In this document: piece after piece, positions 10,121-20,790 of the stretch | Position numbering within the stretch: the first letter of the stretch is position 1 | Layout: every line of letters begins with the position of its first letter | Assembly (NCBI RefSeq): GCF_964031045.1 | Contig: NZ_OZ034994.1 | Location: 248,001 to 312,000, forward strand | Direction: 5' to 3' | Source of the DNA: Spiroplasma endosymbiont of Aspidapion aeneum | GTDB lineage: Bacteria; Bacillota_I; Bacilli_A; Mycoplasmatales; Mycoplasmataceae | DNA: 64,000 nt | Translations under genes and position numbers: made by a program | Notes under the pieces: model-generated | The model's input: only the letters and a program-made list of their open reading frames with translations | The model's database searches: none | What the model was told of the DNA's origin: nothing

Positions 10121-11107
10121 TTAATTTAAATTGTTAATATTTGCGTTATTTAGATTAATATTTGGCTGTTTAATTTTTTCTAATTCTAAGTGGCCATCGA
10201 TATTTATCTTATTTCTTTTTTTTATATTTTCTTCTTCCATTAGTCTAATTTCCTCATTAAGAGAATTTATCGCGCTCTCAACTTCTATTTTTTTATCACG
10301 TATTTTTCTTTCATGAACAATATCATCTCAATATCCGGCGTCCATATTTTCTACCATTAGCATAAATACAACCATTGTAAAATTTATTGTTTGGTCCATC
10401 ATTTTATTTATATAATTTATCTCAATATCTTTTAATTTTGCTTTAGATGCAGATTGTATTATTTTTATGTTGTTTTTTATCTTAGTGGCAAACTCAATAC
10501 CAAAGTTTTTTTCTATTAATCCCCAAGAATAGTCAATAAATTTAATTATTTCGTTAAAATGTATTAGTTTATTATCCAAATCTTCACTATCTGTAGTTTT
10601 ATAGGCTTCAAATACTACATTCATTTCATCTGCGTAGTTATATTTATTTAAAATAATTGTTGCTGGTTTAGACGGTGATTGAAACAATCGATAAACATCT
10701 TTGTTTTTATTTATTGCATATTTTTTAAGGTCATAATTTAGAGCTTTTATATATTTTTCTATTCTAATTGGCAATATATAAACATCATAGGCAATATAAC
10801 TTGAGTATTTCCATTTTCTCAATACTATCTGATAAACAATATTGTATACCAATTCTAGAACGGTAAGATCTAAAACGCTTGTATTTTTATCTTTCAATTC
10901 TAATTTATTTATTTTTAGAAGCTGATTAAACTCATAGTTATAATATTCAAGAGATAACATATTAAAATATGTTTCTACGGCTGCGTTGCTTAAAAGTGCG
11001 GTGATTGAAAATTCTATTTCTGGCCCGATAGTCTTAAGTATTGATATATTTGGTGGATTATAATCAAGAATTGATTTATATTTTTTTGTCAAAATTTCAT
11101 TTGCCAT
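10121..11107 (-). CDS. Hypothetical protein
   Basis: I do not recognise this 328-residue protein. It starts at an ATG behind a strong GGAGG ribosome binding site (complement of 11113-11119) and has a -10-like tataat upstream. Reading TGA at 10328-10330 as Trp extends it to a TAA at 10121. The protein is largely helical and hydrophilic, with Tyr-rich central segments and no signal peptide or convincing membrane helix; the last 70 residues (after MDAGYW) are highly charged and likely a coiled coil followed by an Asn-rich tail. It is a lone gene convergent with fruA. Function unknown. Confidence 0.7.
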
Positions 11108-11320
11108 TTTTTAACCTCCATATATAAGTATATTATACCATAAAATTGATTTTTTTAGGGCTTTTTGGCACAGGCGAAGGATACAATAGTAAATAATAAT
11201 AATAAACTAAATATATTTATATAATATTTTAAATAAATCACTTAATTGTTGTTATGAGATAATGTTTATTTCTGGGTAATATTGTTATTAACAATGTATA
11301 ATATTATTTAGGAAGTAAAT

Positions 11321-11782
11321 TTGATAAAAATATATTGTTTTAATAAGAATAATGATGTACATGATGATGCTTATAATTTCTATTTAAAAAAAATAGAGAA
11401 ATTCGTAAAAATCGATGTAGTTTTTATTGAAGAATCAGTATTTGATAATATACAGAAAAGTAAGAAAAATAATTCAAAAATTATGGAAGATAGACTTGAT
11501 AAATTAAAAAATACAAAAATATTTTTATTAGATATTTGAAGTGATATTGTAGATACCATACAGTTTTCAAAAATTATTGTAAAACATGTAATTGAAATAT
11601 CAGAAGATATTTGTTTTGTAATTGGACCAAGTGATGGTTTTTCAAATGATTTTAAAAAAAAGTATCTAAATAAGATTTCATTTGGAAGAATTACATTAAC
11701 ACATGTTATATGTAGAGTTATTCTCTTAGAACAAATTTATCGGAGTTTTAAAATTATTAATAATCATAAATATCATAAATAG
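11321..11782 (+). CDS. rlmH: 23S rRNA pseudouridine-1915 N3-methyltransferase RlmH
   Basis: RlmH is the small SPOUT-family methyltransferase that modifies pseudouridine 1915 in helix 69 of 23S rRNA. The 153-residue length fits the family. The C-terminal half has the SAM-binding knot: FVIGPSDGFS, FGRITLTHVICRVILLEQIYRSFKI and the terminal YHK. The family usually has GGAGG where this protein has GPSDG. The start is a TTG at 11321 behind aggaag (11310-11315); no ATG fits. First gene of a compact run with rbgA, rnhB and the hexomutase. Confidence 0.93.
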
Positions 11783-11792
11783 CGGGTGGAAA

Positions 11793-12668
11793 ATGATGGA
11801 AGAAAAAAAAGCAGTTTTTAATTGATTTCCCGGGCATATGAATAAGAGTATAAAAGATATTGAAAGGCAAATATCTGTGGTTGATTTAGTTGTTTATATA
11901 ATAGATGCTAGAGCACCATTATCTACTCAAAATTTCTTATTTAAAAATATTTTAAAGTCTAAAAAAATAATATATTTATTTGCAAAATCAGATATTTCAG
12001 ATATGTTAGTTACAAACAAATGGTTAGATTATTTTAATATGAATTTTAAAATTGCAATGTTAATTGAAAAAAATTGTAATAAAAATAAGTCAAATTTAAT
12101 CAAATTTATAAACCATAATTTAACTGAAGTATTTAAAAAACAAAGAAGCCGTGGTTATGAAAAAATAAATTCAAATGTTTTAGTGATAGGTATTCCAAAC
12201 GTGGGTAAATCAACGTTTATAAATAGTTTGTCTACACAAAAAAAGGTTAATGCTGCAAATAAACCCGGAGTAACAAGAGGGTTACAGAGAATAGTATTAA
12301 CACCGGAAATAACTTTGATCGATAGTCCAGGGATTTCGCCATCTAAATTTGAAACAAAAGAAAAGGCAATTATATGTGCTGCAAGTAATTGTTTAAGAAT
12401 ATTTGACACATATAAAAATGAGGTTGCTGCCTCAATATTGGATTTACTATTAAAAGATTATAAATGCATAATTGAAGATGCATTTAAAATAAAACTTAAT
12501 AATTATTATGAATACAATGAAGAATACATATATAATATTTTTGAGGAGTTGTCAATACTATATTCAGGTGAGAAAAATAATATTGATTTAGGAGTTGAGA
12601 TATTTTTAAATAAATTATTAAATTATAAGATTACAAATATATCATTTGAAAGGCCAAAAAATGAGTAG
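11793..12668 (+). CDS. rbgA: Ribosome biogenesis GTPase RbgA (YlqF)
   Basis: RbgA is a circularly permuted GTPase required for late assembly of the 50S subunit. The 291-residue protein begins MMEEKKAVFNWFPGHMNK, where WFPGHM (with W encoded by TGA) is the family's N-terminal signature. The G motifs appear in permuted order: AKSD (G4, usually NKxD) near residue 65, then GIPNVGKST (G1) and DSPG (G3). Start is ATG 11793 or 11796, behind gcgggtgg. Its end overlaps the start of rnhB by eight bases, a gene pair that is conserved in many Firmicutes. Confidence 0.95.
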
Positions 12669-13299
12669 TGATTTTTTGAGATTTAAATTTGATGAGGAAA
12701 TTAGACAAAAATACGGGGTAAGATTATTATCTGGTAGTGATGAAGTAGGGAGAGGGGCAATGGCGGGCCCTATTGTTGTAGCCTCTGTTGTTTTAGATCC
12801 AAATTGAAAAAATAAAAAAATAAAAGATTCAAAACTTTTATCATTCAAACAAAGAGAAGAATTATTTCAATTAATAAAAGATAATTGTCTTTCTTATTCA
12901 ATAAAAGAATATGATAATAATATAGTAGATAAATATAATCCAAAAAAGACAAGTATTATGGGAATAATTGATACAATTTATTTGTTAGATATTAAGCCTG
13001 ATATGTGCTTAATCGATGCTGAAAAGGTACAATTAGGAAATAGTTACACATCATTGTCAATAATAAAAGGAGATGATAAAAGTCAATCAATTGCATGTGC
13101 AAGTATTTTAGCGAAAGTTTATCGCGACAGAATTCTTATCGCCTATAAAGATAAATATAAAGATTATGGATTTGAAAATCACAAAGGATATTGTACAAAA
13201 GAACATATCACAAATGTAAAAAAATATGGTGTATTACCGATTCATCGTAAAACATATAAACCTATTAGAGAATTATTGGAGGTAAATCATGAGCATTAA
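12661..13299 (+). CDS. rnhB: Ribonuclease HII
   Basis: RNase HII cuts the RNA strand of RNA-DNA hybrids and removes single ribonucleotides from DNA. The 212-residue product has the expected motifs: GSDEVGRGAMAGPIVVASV with the first catalytic Asp-Glu pair, DSKLLSFKQRE, DAEKV (Asp), and KGDDKSQSIACASILAKVYRD, ending in the substrate-loop region YGFENHKGYCTKEH. One Trp is TGA. Translation is probably coupled to rbgA (8-base overlap) and its 3' end overlaps the next gene by 11 bases. Confidence 0.96.
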
Positions 13300-14968
13300 G
13301 AATAATAAACAATATAAAGATTGAATTGAAAATGTAAATGTCGATGAAGAGTTAAAGAATGAACTTAAAAATATGAATCAAAATGAAATTAAATTTGCTT
13401 TTGAAAATAAATTAACTTTTGGAACAGCTGGAATTCGTGGAATTCTTGGGGTTGGGCCCGGTAAATTTAATATTTTCACAATTAGGTCTGTTACAAGAGC
13501 TTATGCTAGACTAATAAGAAATAAATTTAAGGACTGCACAAGAAAGATAGTCATTGGCCACGACAATCGTCATAAATCAAAAGAATTTGCAATGGAAGCT
13601 GCTAAAATTCTATCAAGTTATGATATTAATGTTCTTCTATTTAAGGATAATGAGATGAGACCAACCCCAGTTGTATCTTTTCTAACATCAAAGTTACAAT
13701 GTTCAGGTGGGATTGTAATTACTGCAAGTCATAACCCAAAGGAATATAATGGTTATAAAATTTACGATGAATTTGGATGCCAATTAGTTGATGAGGAAAC
13801 ACAATTAATCTCTGAATATATGGAAAAATATGATGACATTTTAAATTGAAAATATATTGAGAACAATGATAAAATAAAATATGTATGTGAAAAAGATGAA
13901 GATTATTATAATAATATTATTTCTGATCTACAGTTTTTTAAAAATGATAAGAAAAATTTAACTGTAATTTACTCTGCTGTAAATGGAACAGGAACAAAAT
14001 ATGTGCCAAAATTTTTAAGCCAATCAAATTTTAATGTTATAGAAGTAAAAGAACATGCTTACGAGGACCCAGATTTTATAAATGTAGGAAATCCAAATCC
14101 TGAGTTTGAGAAGGCGTGAGAAATACCCTTAATATATGCTAAAAAAAATAAGGATGCTGATATAATTGTAATAACAGATCCAGATGCTGATCGATTAGGG
14201 GTTGCTGTAAAACACGATGGAAAATGACACCGATTGAACGGAAATGAAACTGGTCCACTATTAATTGAATGAAGGTTAAAAAATTTAAAAGAAAGAAATT
14301 TATTACCAAAAAATCCAGCCTTATATTCTAGTTTTGTCACATCTAATTTAGGGGATAGAGTGGCTAATGAAAAATATGGTGTTAAGATAATTAAAACATT
14401 AACGGGGTTTAAATGGATGGCATCTGAAATATTGAAAGAAGAACAAAGAGATTTAAACTTTGTTTTTGCCTATGAAGAGAGTTTTGGTTATGTAATTGAT
14501 AAATCTACTAAAGACAAAGATGGAATTCAAGCTGCTATGGCCATTTGCGAAGCTGCATGATATTATAAGGTTAAAGAAAATAAAACGTTAATTGATAAGC
14601 TCGATGATTTATATAAAGAATTTGGTTACTATTATACTAAAACAATAAATTTAAATTTTAAACCAGAGGAATTAAAATTAAAAATTGAACCTATTATTGA
14701 AAAAATGAGAAATGAACAATTTGGTGATATTGATGGAATTGATATTTCATTTATCGAAGACTACAAAGAGGGATTATTTAATATGCCAAGTCAGAATTTA
14801 TTGAAGTTTTACTTTGTAGATAATTCGTGATTTGCTATTCGCCCAAGTGGAACAGAACCAAAAGTAAAAATATATTTTGTTTGTGTAGATTCCTCGATGG
14901 AGAGAGCAAAGCAAAAATTTAAAAGTTTTTCTGATTTCTTGTCTAAATTTATAAGTGTAAAATTTTAA
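13289..14968 (+). CDS. Phosphohexomutase (phosphoglucomutase/phosphomannomutase family)
   Basis: Alpha-D-phosphohexomutase interconverting sugar 1- and 6-phosphates. The 559-residue protein, start ATG 13289 behind ggaggt, has all four family signatures: FGTAGIRG near the N terminus, TASHNPKEYNGYK with the phosphoserine near residue 147, the metal loop DPDADRLG, the sugar-binding loop EESFGYV, and the phosphate-binding loop RPSGTEPKVK. Several Trp are TGA. The length fits the Firmicute PgcA/ManB type. In some mollicutes this enzyme also acts on deoxyribose or ribose phosphates; specificity cannot be read from sequence. Overlaps rnhB by 11 bases. Confidence 0.95.
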
Positions 14969-15170
14969 TACAAATACAAATAAATGTTGTGCTCATCATT
15001 AATATATAATTTGCAACAAATATAAATTCATTACTTTTTTCAGATGACCAACATAATTAAATTATTATCTCAAGAAATAACAAAAAGATATTATTATTTT
15101 TAATATTTTAATTATTTGTAGATTAATAATATACTTTTTTAATAAAACGTAAAATATGAAAACTGACCGT

Positions 15171-15206
15171 AAAAATGATGGGTATTTAATTACCCATCAT
15201 TTTATT
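15171..15206. terminator. Bidirectional terminator between hexomutase and ssb-like genes
   Basis: Thirteen-base stem aaaatgatgggta/tacccatcatttt with loop tttaat; A-rich before and T-rich after, so it can serve both convergent transcription units. Confidence 0.9.
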
Positions 15207-15230
15207 TTATGTCTTAGATTTAAAAGCATA

Positions 15231-15524
15231 TTAAATTCTAAAAATAGAATTAACATACACATCATTTCCGACATGTCCGTTGTTAATATTACCAAATGAA
15301 ATTATTTTTCCATTAACGACAATTTTATCACCTTCTATTAAGGCATCTATTTTTTGTAAAAGAGATTTTCAAACTTTAACATATAAATATTGATCTTTTT
15401 GTTTTTTGTTTTTTTCCACATTTTCAAGTTTTAATAATATTTTGTACAAAGATACATCTTCGTTAGAAGAAAACACTTCAACTGGTTCGTTAATAACTTG
15501 TCCAATTATATTAACATTATTCAT
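15231..15524 (-). CDS. Small SSB-like OB-fold protein (second of pair)
   Basis: A 97-residue protein starting MNNVNIIGQVINEPVE, matching the start of the single-stranded DNA binding (SSB/PriB) OB fold. It has the YKILLKLE strand, a lysine-rich loop, YLYVKVW (W by TGA) and the GDKIVVNGKI strand, but ends right after the OB fold and lacks the acidic C-terminal tail (DDDIPF type) of housekeeping SSB. It lies 16 bases downstream of a 98-residue paralogue with the same layout, on the same strand. I infer a DNA-binding role in recombination or DNA uptake instead of replication. Start ATG is behind aaggaat. Confidence 0.75.
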
Positions 15525-15540
15525 TTTTAATATTCCTTTC

Positions 15541-15837
15541 TTAGTTTAACTCATTAATTAATGATGCATGAAGTTCTGTGTTAAAATCTTGATTATCATA
15601 TTCTCCATATGATTTAAAAGAAGCTATTGCAAAGACTTTAGAACCAACATCTAATTTAGTAATATTATCTACTTGATTCTTATACACTTTTAAATTGACA
15701 AAGTCATAATGGTCATCAACTTTGGCTGCATTTCTTTTTGTTTTAATTGCTAGTTTGTAATATGCTTTTTTGTTCTCACTATCTATCATTTCTAAAGGTT
15801 GTTTTGCAATCTCTCCTGTTATATAAACTGAATTCAT
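15541..15837 (-). CDS. Small SSB-like OB-fold protein (first of pair)
   Basis: A 98-residue OB-fold protein: MNSVYITGEIAKQPLEM, YYKLAIKTKR, FVNLKVYKNQ, GSKVFAIASFKSYGEY. These strands align with SSB, but again there is no acidic tail for partner proteins. It shares a spaced pattern with the next gene (MNxVxIxG, P-E, YK-x-x-x-K, VxVxK, G-x-K-V), so the two probably arose by duplication. Upstream, at 15854-15867, is a 14-base element identical to one upstream of recU. The ribosome binding site is ggagga. The genes end at a bidirectional terminator, so they form a two-gene operon. Confidence 0.8.
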   Translation of the reverse strand: MNSVYITGEIAKQPLEMIDSENKKAYYKLAIKTKRNAAKVDDHYDFVNLKVYKNQVDNITKLDVGSKVFAIASFKSYGEYDNQDFNTELHASLINELN

Positions 15838-15853
15838 TTTTTTCTTCCTCCAT

Positions 15854-15867
15854 ATATATAAACACCA
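15854..15867 (-). promoter_or_regulatory. 14-base element shared with recU upstream region
   Basis: Read on the minus strand the element is tggtgtttatatat, beginning 30 bases and ending 17 bases from the start codon. An exact copy lies at 45714-45727 upstream of recU, at almost the same distance (16). A tataaa stands three bases upstream of it on the minus strand. It is either a transcription-start or operator element or the -10 region of an alternative promoter. Confidence 0.55.
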
Positions 15868-15924
15868 AAATTTATAAAAAAGTGTCTATTGTACACAATT
15901 TTTATTTATAATAACTAAAGCAAA

Positions 15925-17305
15925 GGTAACCCTAAGGGGAGGAAATAATATTTACTCTCACTAGTAGAAAGGTTACTTTTTTTATGAAAAAATATAGTTA
16001 CAAAACAAAATATCATGCAATATTAGACTATTCAAATGGAATGAAAATTTGTGAAATAGTTAAAAAATACAACATAACTTCTGGTGCGCCGCTTATTTCA
16101 TATTGGATTATTAGGTATAATAATATTGAAGAATTAAAATTATCTTCAATGAAAGAAGAAGAATATATGGCAAAAATTGAATCTGAAGAAATATTAAACA
16201 AGAAAAAAATGAAAAAACTGGAGCAAGAAAATAAAGAATTAAAATGGGAAAATGAGAAACTTAAGATGCAAAACAATGTGCTAAAAAAGTTCGATCCTTC
16301 ATGACAGATGCGTGACATGAAGGAGAAGATGACGACTAAACCATATAAGCATCATTCATTTTGTGAAATATATATAAAGGAATTTAAAAAGGTTGCAGCT
16401 GTTAAAAAAATGTGTGATGCATTGGGAGTATCTGTAAGTAAATATTATGCATTCAAAAAACGTTTTAATTTGTTAAAAAAATCAGAATTCAAATACTGAA
16501 ATTATCCACCTTTCATCCCTAAATATATATCAAAAGCTAATCCTAATGCAGAGGATATGATTACTAAATTTTATACAACATTTAATGCTCCTGGGAGTGC
16601 TTTTACAGTAAATAAGTGGATAAAAACTACATATAATGTTAATGTTAGCCGAAAAATCATTCGAGATTACCAATTAAAGTATCCTTTAAAATATCCTGTG
16701 GCTGTTCGTTGAACTAAGAGAAGTAAGGCAGTGCGAATTAAACAAAACATTAGAAATGATTTAATTGGAAATGATACATATACAACATGTCCAGGACAAA
16801 AAATTGGTATTGATGGAACTTGATTTAAAGATCTATTTATAAATGGAAAAAGAACTAAGTTATTATGTGAAATTGCTTATGATTGATTTACTAGAAAGGT
16901 TGTGTCATATTCAATCGGTCAGGGTGAAAACAAAAAAACTGTTGTTTCAACATTATATGGTATATCTAAATATCTGTCAAAAAATGACTTCACGAATTGT
17001 ATAGTTCAAATGGATAGAGGTTCAGCCAATCTTTCCTATGAAGTTTTAAATTATGAAAATCATCAGCACAATTTTATAATATCAATGTCTAATTCTGGTT
17101 TTAAGCACAATTCATCAACAGAGGCATTAAATGGTTGAATTAAAGAACAATTCTATTTATCAGTTGGAAATCACTTTAATTCACTTTCAGATTTTTACAA
17201 AACATTCAAAACATTTATTAAAAACAAAAATTTATTACAAACTTATATTTACAAACAAAAAAGAGGTGAGATATTTATTTAACTTCTCTCCCCTTAGGGT
17301 TAACC
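15925..17305 (+). mobile_element. Intact IS element, IS3-like
   Basis: About 1381 bases bounded by terminal inverted repeats: ggtaaccctaagggga at the left and ggttaaccctaagggga (as reverse complement) at the right, differing by one inserted base. One transposase gene fills it. A target-site duplication was not evident. Degenerate relatives lie at 35045-36335 and 44080-44250. Inside the left end, gtaacc (15926-) can pair with ggttac just before a T-run at about 15981, which may block read-through into the transposase. Confidence 0.85.
15984..17282 (+). CDS. DDE transposase, single-frame OrfAB, IS3-like
   Basis: A 432-residue transposase read through several TGA Trp codons in one frame; IS3 members usually need a frameshift between OrfA and OrfB, which is not needed here. 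N terminus: helix-turn-helix (YHAILDYSNGMKICEIVKKYN) and a leucine-zipper coiled coil (KKMKKLEQENKELKWENEKLK). C-terminal integrase core with three acidic residues: D in GIDGTWF, D in VQMDRGSAN and E in SSTEALNGWIKEQ. The second ORF overlapping its end in another frame is a shadow. All motifs and the frame are intact, so it may still be active. Family placement is by overall layout, not by search. Confidence 0.88.
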
Positions 17306-17436
17306 ATGCTTAATTTATTATCCTACATATTATTTTATACGAGCAATATTTTAAAACCTATATGAAACTACAAATTTGCAATCTACGACTTAATCTTCCA
17401 CTTTTTTTAATATTTGGTTATTATTATTTTAGGTAA

Positions 17437-17445
17437 TGATATAAT
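17437..17445 (+). promoter_or_regulatory. Extended -10 promoter giving a leaderless mRNA
   Basis: TGaTATAAT ends six bases before the ATG at 17452, so transcription would start at or next to the A of the start codon. No ribosome binding site is present. Confidence 0.6.
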
Positions 17446-17451
17446 AATACT

Positions 17452-19347
17452 ATGAATAATAATTTTAAAAAAATAAATAATAAAAATAAAGGTTTTTTAG
17501 CACTTTCAAGTAAATATGCTATAAAGTATCCAATGATTTTTTTCCCCTTATTGTTTTTAGCTATCTTTAGTGGTGCAATAAGTGTTTTATTATCGATAGT
17601 ATTAACTGCTGTTGTCACTTGTTTAAATGTAGATAGTTATCATAAAAGTAATCCAAATATAAGTGAAATGGATTTGAAACACAAATTTGACACTGGTTTA
17701 ATCACTATTAAAATGAATGGTGACCAAACGCAAGCATATTTTTTAGGAATTGGTTTCAATTGTCAACAATGATTATGAGTCATTTTAATAATTTTTTTTC
17801 TTGTGATGATTGTGCAGACCGGAAGCATCCTTTTAAGCGGCCTTTTTGCAAAGAATATTCAAATTGGGTTACGTAAAGAAATTATGTTTTCATTACTGCG
17901 AAATGATTTGTCATATTTTTCATTTGCAAAAACTGGTGAATTAATTACTAAAATTACTAGTGATACAATGATAATTGGTGATCAATGTGAAATTATGTTT
18001 TCTGACACTATTTCATCATTAACTGTTTTTTTTCTTGGTTCTACTGTTATTATGATTGTTGATTGAAGAATAGGTCTTATTCTTATAGCAATAATATTTT
18101 TTATAGTTATGTTAATAGGGTCACTAACAACAACAACAGAAAGATACATTAAAAAATTGAGAGTAACTGTAACTGATATTAATAGTTACATCACAGATCG
18201 TGTTGCCTCTATAATGTTAATAAAGTCAAGTGCAACAGAAGAATTTGAAGAACAGAAAATAAAATCTATGCATAAAAAATATATTAAAGAATCATTTGAA
18301 TCTGAAATTGTTAACGCTTCTTTTTCAACTTGAATCTGAGTTTGTGTTTCTGCGATACCACTTATAACAGTAATGATTGTAACATTTTGATATAAAGATG
18401 CTGATAATATCAGTTTAGTTGTAGCTAGTTTTGTTTCAATTGTTTATGTTCTCACCGGACCACTGGTTGTTATATTGAAAATAATTCCAGATTTTGTAAG
18501 AACAAAAACTTCAATTAAAAGAGTTAATGATATTATTTATGCAGAACCTAGAATTGATGTAAATTTTAATGGGGGGATAATAATTGATAAAATTGAAGGA
18601 GATATTTATTTTAAAGATGTATCATTTTCATATCCTGAAAAACCAAATAAATTAATATTGCCAAAGACATCATTTACCTTCAAACAAGGTAAAAGTTATG
18701 CATTTGTTGGAACAACAGGAAGTGGTAAGTCAACAATTTCAAGATTGTTATTGCGTTTTTATGACCCAACAGAGGGTGAAATTTTTATAAATAATAATGT
18801 TAAGTTAAAAGATGTAAATCTTACATCATTTTTAAATAGAGTTGGATATGTGGAACAAGAACCACAGATTATTTATGGTAGTGTATTGGACAATATTAAG
18901 TATTTTCAGGAACATAAAACTAATGAAGAAGCAATAGAAGCTGCAAAAAAATCTAAACTTCACGATATAGTTTCAAAATGAAAAGAAGGATATGACACAA
19001 TTCTTGGCGAAAGAGGATTTATGCTTTCTGGTGGACAAAAGCAAAGACTTGTTATTGCTAGAATGTTTTTAAAAAATCCTGATATATTAATTTTAGATGA
19101 AGCAACAAGCGCACTTGATAATATAACTGAAAGAGAGATACAAAAACAATTTGATGAACTAACAATCGGAAGAACATCATTCATTATTGCCCATAGGCTA
19201 ACAACAATAAATAAATGTGATGAAGTAATTGTCTTAGAAGGAGAAAAGGGTGTCGTTCAAAGAGGGTCATTCAAGGAATTGATAACAAAAGATGGTTACT
19301 TTAAAAGACTTTATGAGGCAGGAAAAATAATTGAAGAAAAAAATTAG
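17452..19347 (+). CDS. ABC exporter, fused membrane and ATPase domains
   Basis: A 631-residue half-transporter of the MsbA/LmrA/BmrA type, which would act as a homo- or heterodimer. N-terminal part (to about residue 345) holds six hydrophobic membrane segments, with a long soluble insert between the first two. The ATPase domain has GTTGSGKST (Walker A, near residue 420), the Q-loop region [14 protein letters not shown] (signature), [10 protein letters not shown] (Walker B) and IAHRLTT (H loop). Several Trp are TGA. There is no ribosome binding site; the -10 box sits directly upstream. Substrate cannot be told; lipid or drug export is typical. Its end overlaps trmFO by 17 bases. Confidence 0.93.
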
Positions 19348-20665
19348 TATAATTGGAGCTGGATTAGCTGGTTGTGAGGCAGCGTGACAATTAGCAAATA
19401 GAGGATATGAAGTTATATTATATGAAAAAAAAAGAATTCTAAAAAATGAAATTCAAAAACTTGATGATTTTTGTGAGCTTGTTTGTTCTAATACATTCAG
19501 ATCAACTATTCTCGGGAATGCAGTTGGGTGTTTGAAAGAAGAAATGAAATTACTTGATTCTTTTGTTCTAAATTGTGCTTTAGAAACATCAATACCCGCA
19601 GGAGAAAGCTTGGCTGTTGATAGAGAAATGTTTTCTAGCTTGGTCACATCTAAATTAAATAAGCATAAAAATATTAAAATTATTGATAAAGAAATTGATA
19701 ATATTTCGAGTGAGGAAATCACACTAATATCTTCTGGACCCTTAACTGGTGAAAAACTAAAATTATCAATTCAAAACTTAGTAGGAGAGGAATACTTTTA
19801 TTTTTTTGATGCAATCTCTCCGACAATAGATAAAGCATCAATTAATTTTAATAAAGTTTTTATTAAAAATAGGTATGAAAAAGGAGAAACTCAAGACTAT
19901 ATTAATTGTCCAATGTCAAAAGAAGAATATTTAACTTTTTATAATGAATTAATAAGAGCAGAAACATTTCCTTTAAGATTGGAAAATGAAAAGACATTTC
20001 GCATATTTGAGGGTTGTATGCCAATTGAGATTATGGCAAAAAGAGATATTAACACAATGAGATATGGTCCTTTAAAACCAATTGGATTAAGAAATCTTGA
20101 TGGAAGCGACAATTATGCTGTTGTACAATTACGACAAGACAATGCAGCATTAAGCGCATATAATATGGTTGGTTTTCAGACAAATTTAAAAATAAAAGAA
20201 CAACAGCGAGTCTTTAAAAAAATACCCGGCTTAGAAAATGCAATATTTGTACGTTATGGTCAAATGCATGAAAATAATTATATTAATTCACCGACATTAC
20301 TTAATAATAGACTTCAGTTAAAGCATAATAATAATATTTTTTTTGCCGGACAAATAACAGGAGTTGAAGGTTATTTAGAGTCAGCGGCTTCTGGTTTGGT
20401 TACTTCTCTAAATATTATAAATTGAATAGAGAAAAAATCTCCCATCATTTTTCCATATGATACTGTTATTGGAGCGTTAATACGATATATCTTATTATCA
20501 AATCCCCAAAATTTTCAACCAATGAAATCTAATTGGCATATAGTTCAAACGTCTTTTGATCCAAATATTAAATACAATAAGCAAGAACGTAGGGAAGAGT
20601 ATTATAAAAACTCTATGAATTCTTTAAATCAATTTATTTCTAAATATAATATTACAATGAAATAA
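19331..20665 (+). CDS. trmFO: Folate-dependent RNA m5U methyltransferase TrmFO/RlmFO
   Basis: FAD-containing enzyme that uses methylenetetrahydrofolate to make 5-methyluridine in RNA. The 444-residue product starts at TTG 19331 inside the end of the ABC exporter gene ([19 protein letters not shown]), giving the dinucleotide-binding GxGxxG motif. Other landmarks: [60 protein letters not shown], and [19 protein letters not shown]. In Mycoplasma capricolum the homologue modifies U1939 of 23S rRNA (RlmFO) instead of U54 of tRNA, so the target here is open. Two Trp are TGA. Confidence 0.94.
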
Positions 20666-20752
20666 AAATTATACTTTTTTATTTATAACATTCTTGTACC
20701 ATTAAATAATTTATATTAAATTCATTTTATTGATTTATTTCCTTTATTATAT

Positions 20753-20775
20753 AGATTAATTTGATAAATTAATCT
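20753..20775. promoter_or_regulatory. Palindromic operator candidate upstream of second fruA
   Basis: A perfect 10-base palindrome, agattaattt/aaattaatct with three-base spacer, lies just downstream of a -10-like tattat (20745-20750) and directly upstream of the ribosome binding site ggaggg. Its place over the transcription start suggests a repressor site or a 5' hairpin limiting translation. Confidence 0.45.
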
Positions 20776-20790
20776 TGGAGGGAAAATTAA

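Noticed and set aside
17131-17313. Short ORF overlapping the end of the transposase
   Set aside because: It lies in another frame over the conserved catalytic-Glu region of the transposase, which continues in its own frame to 17282.
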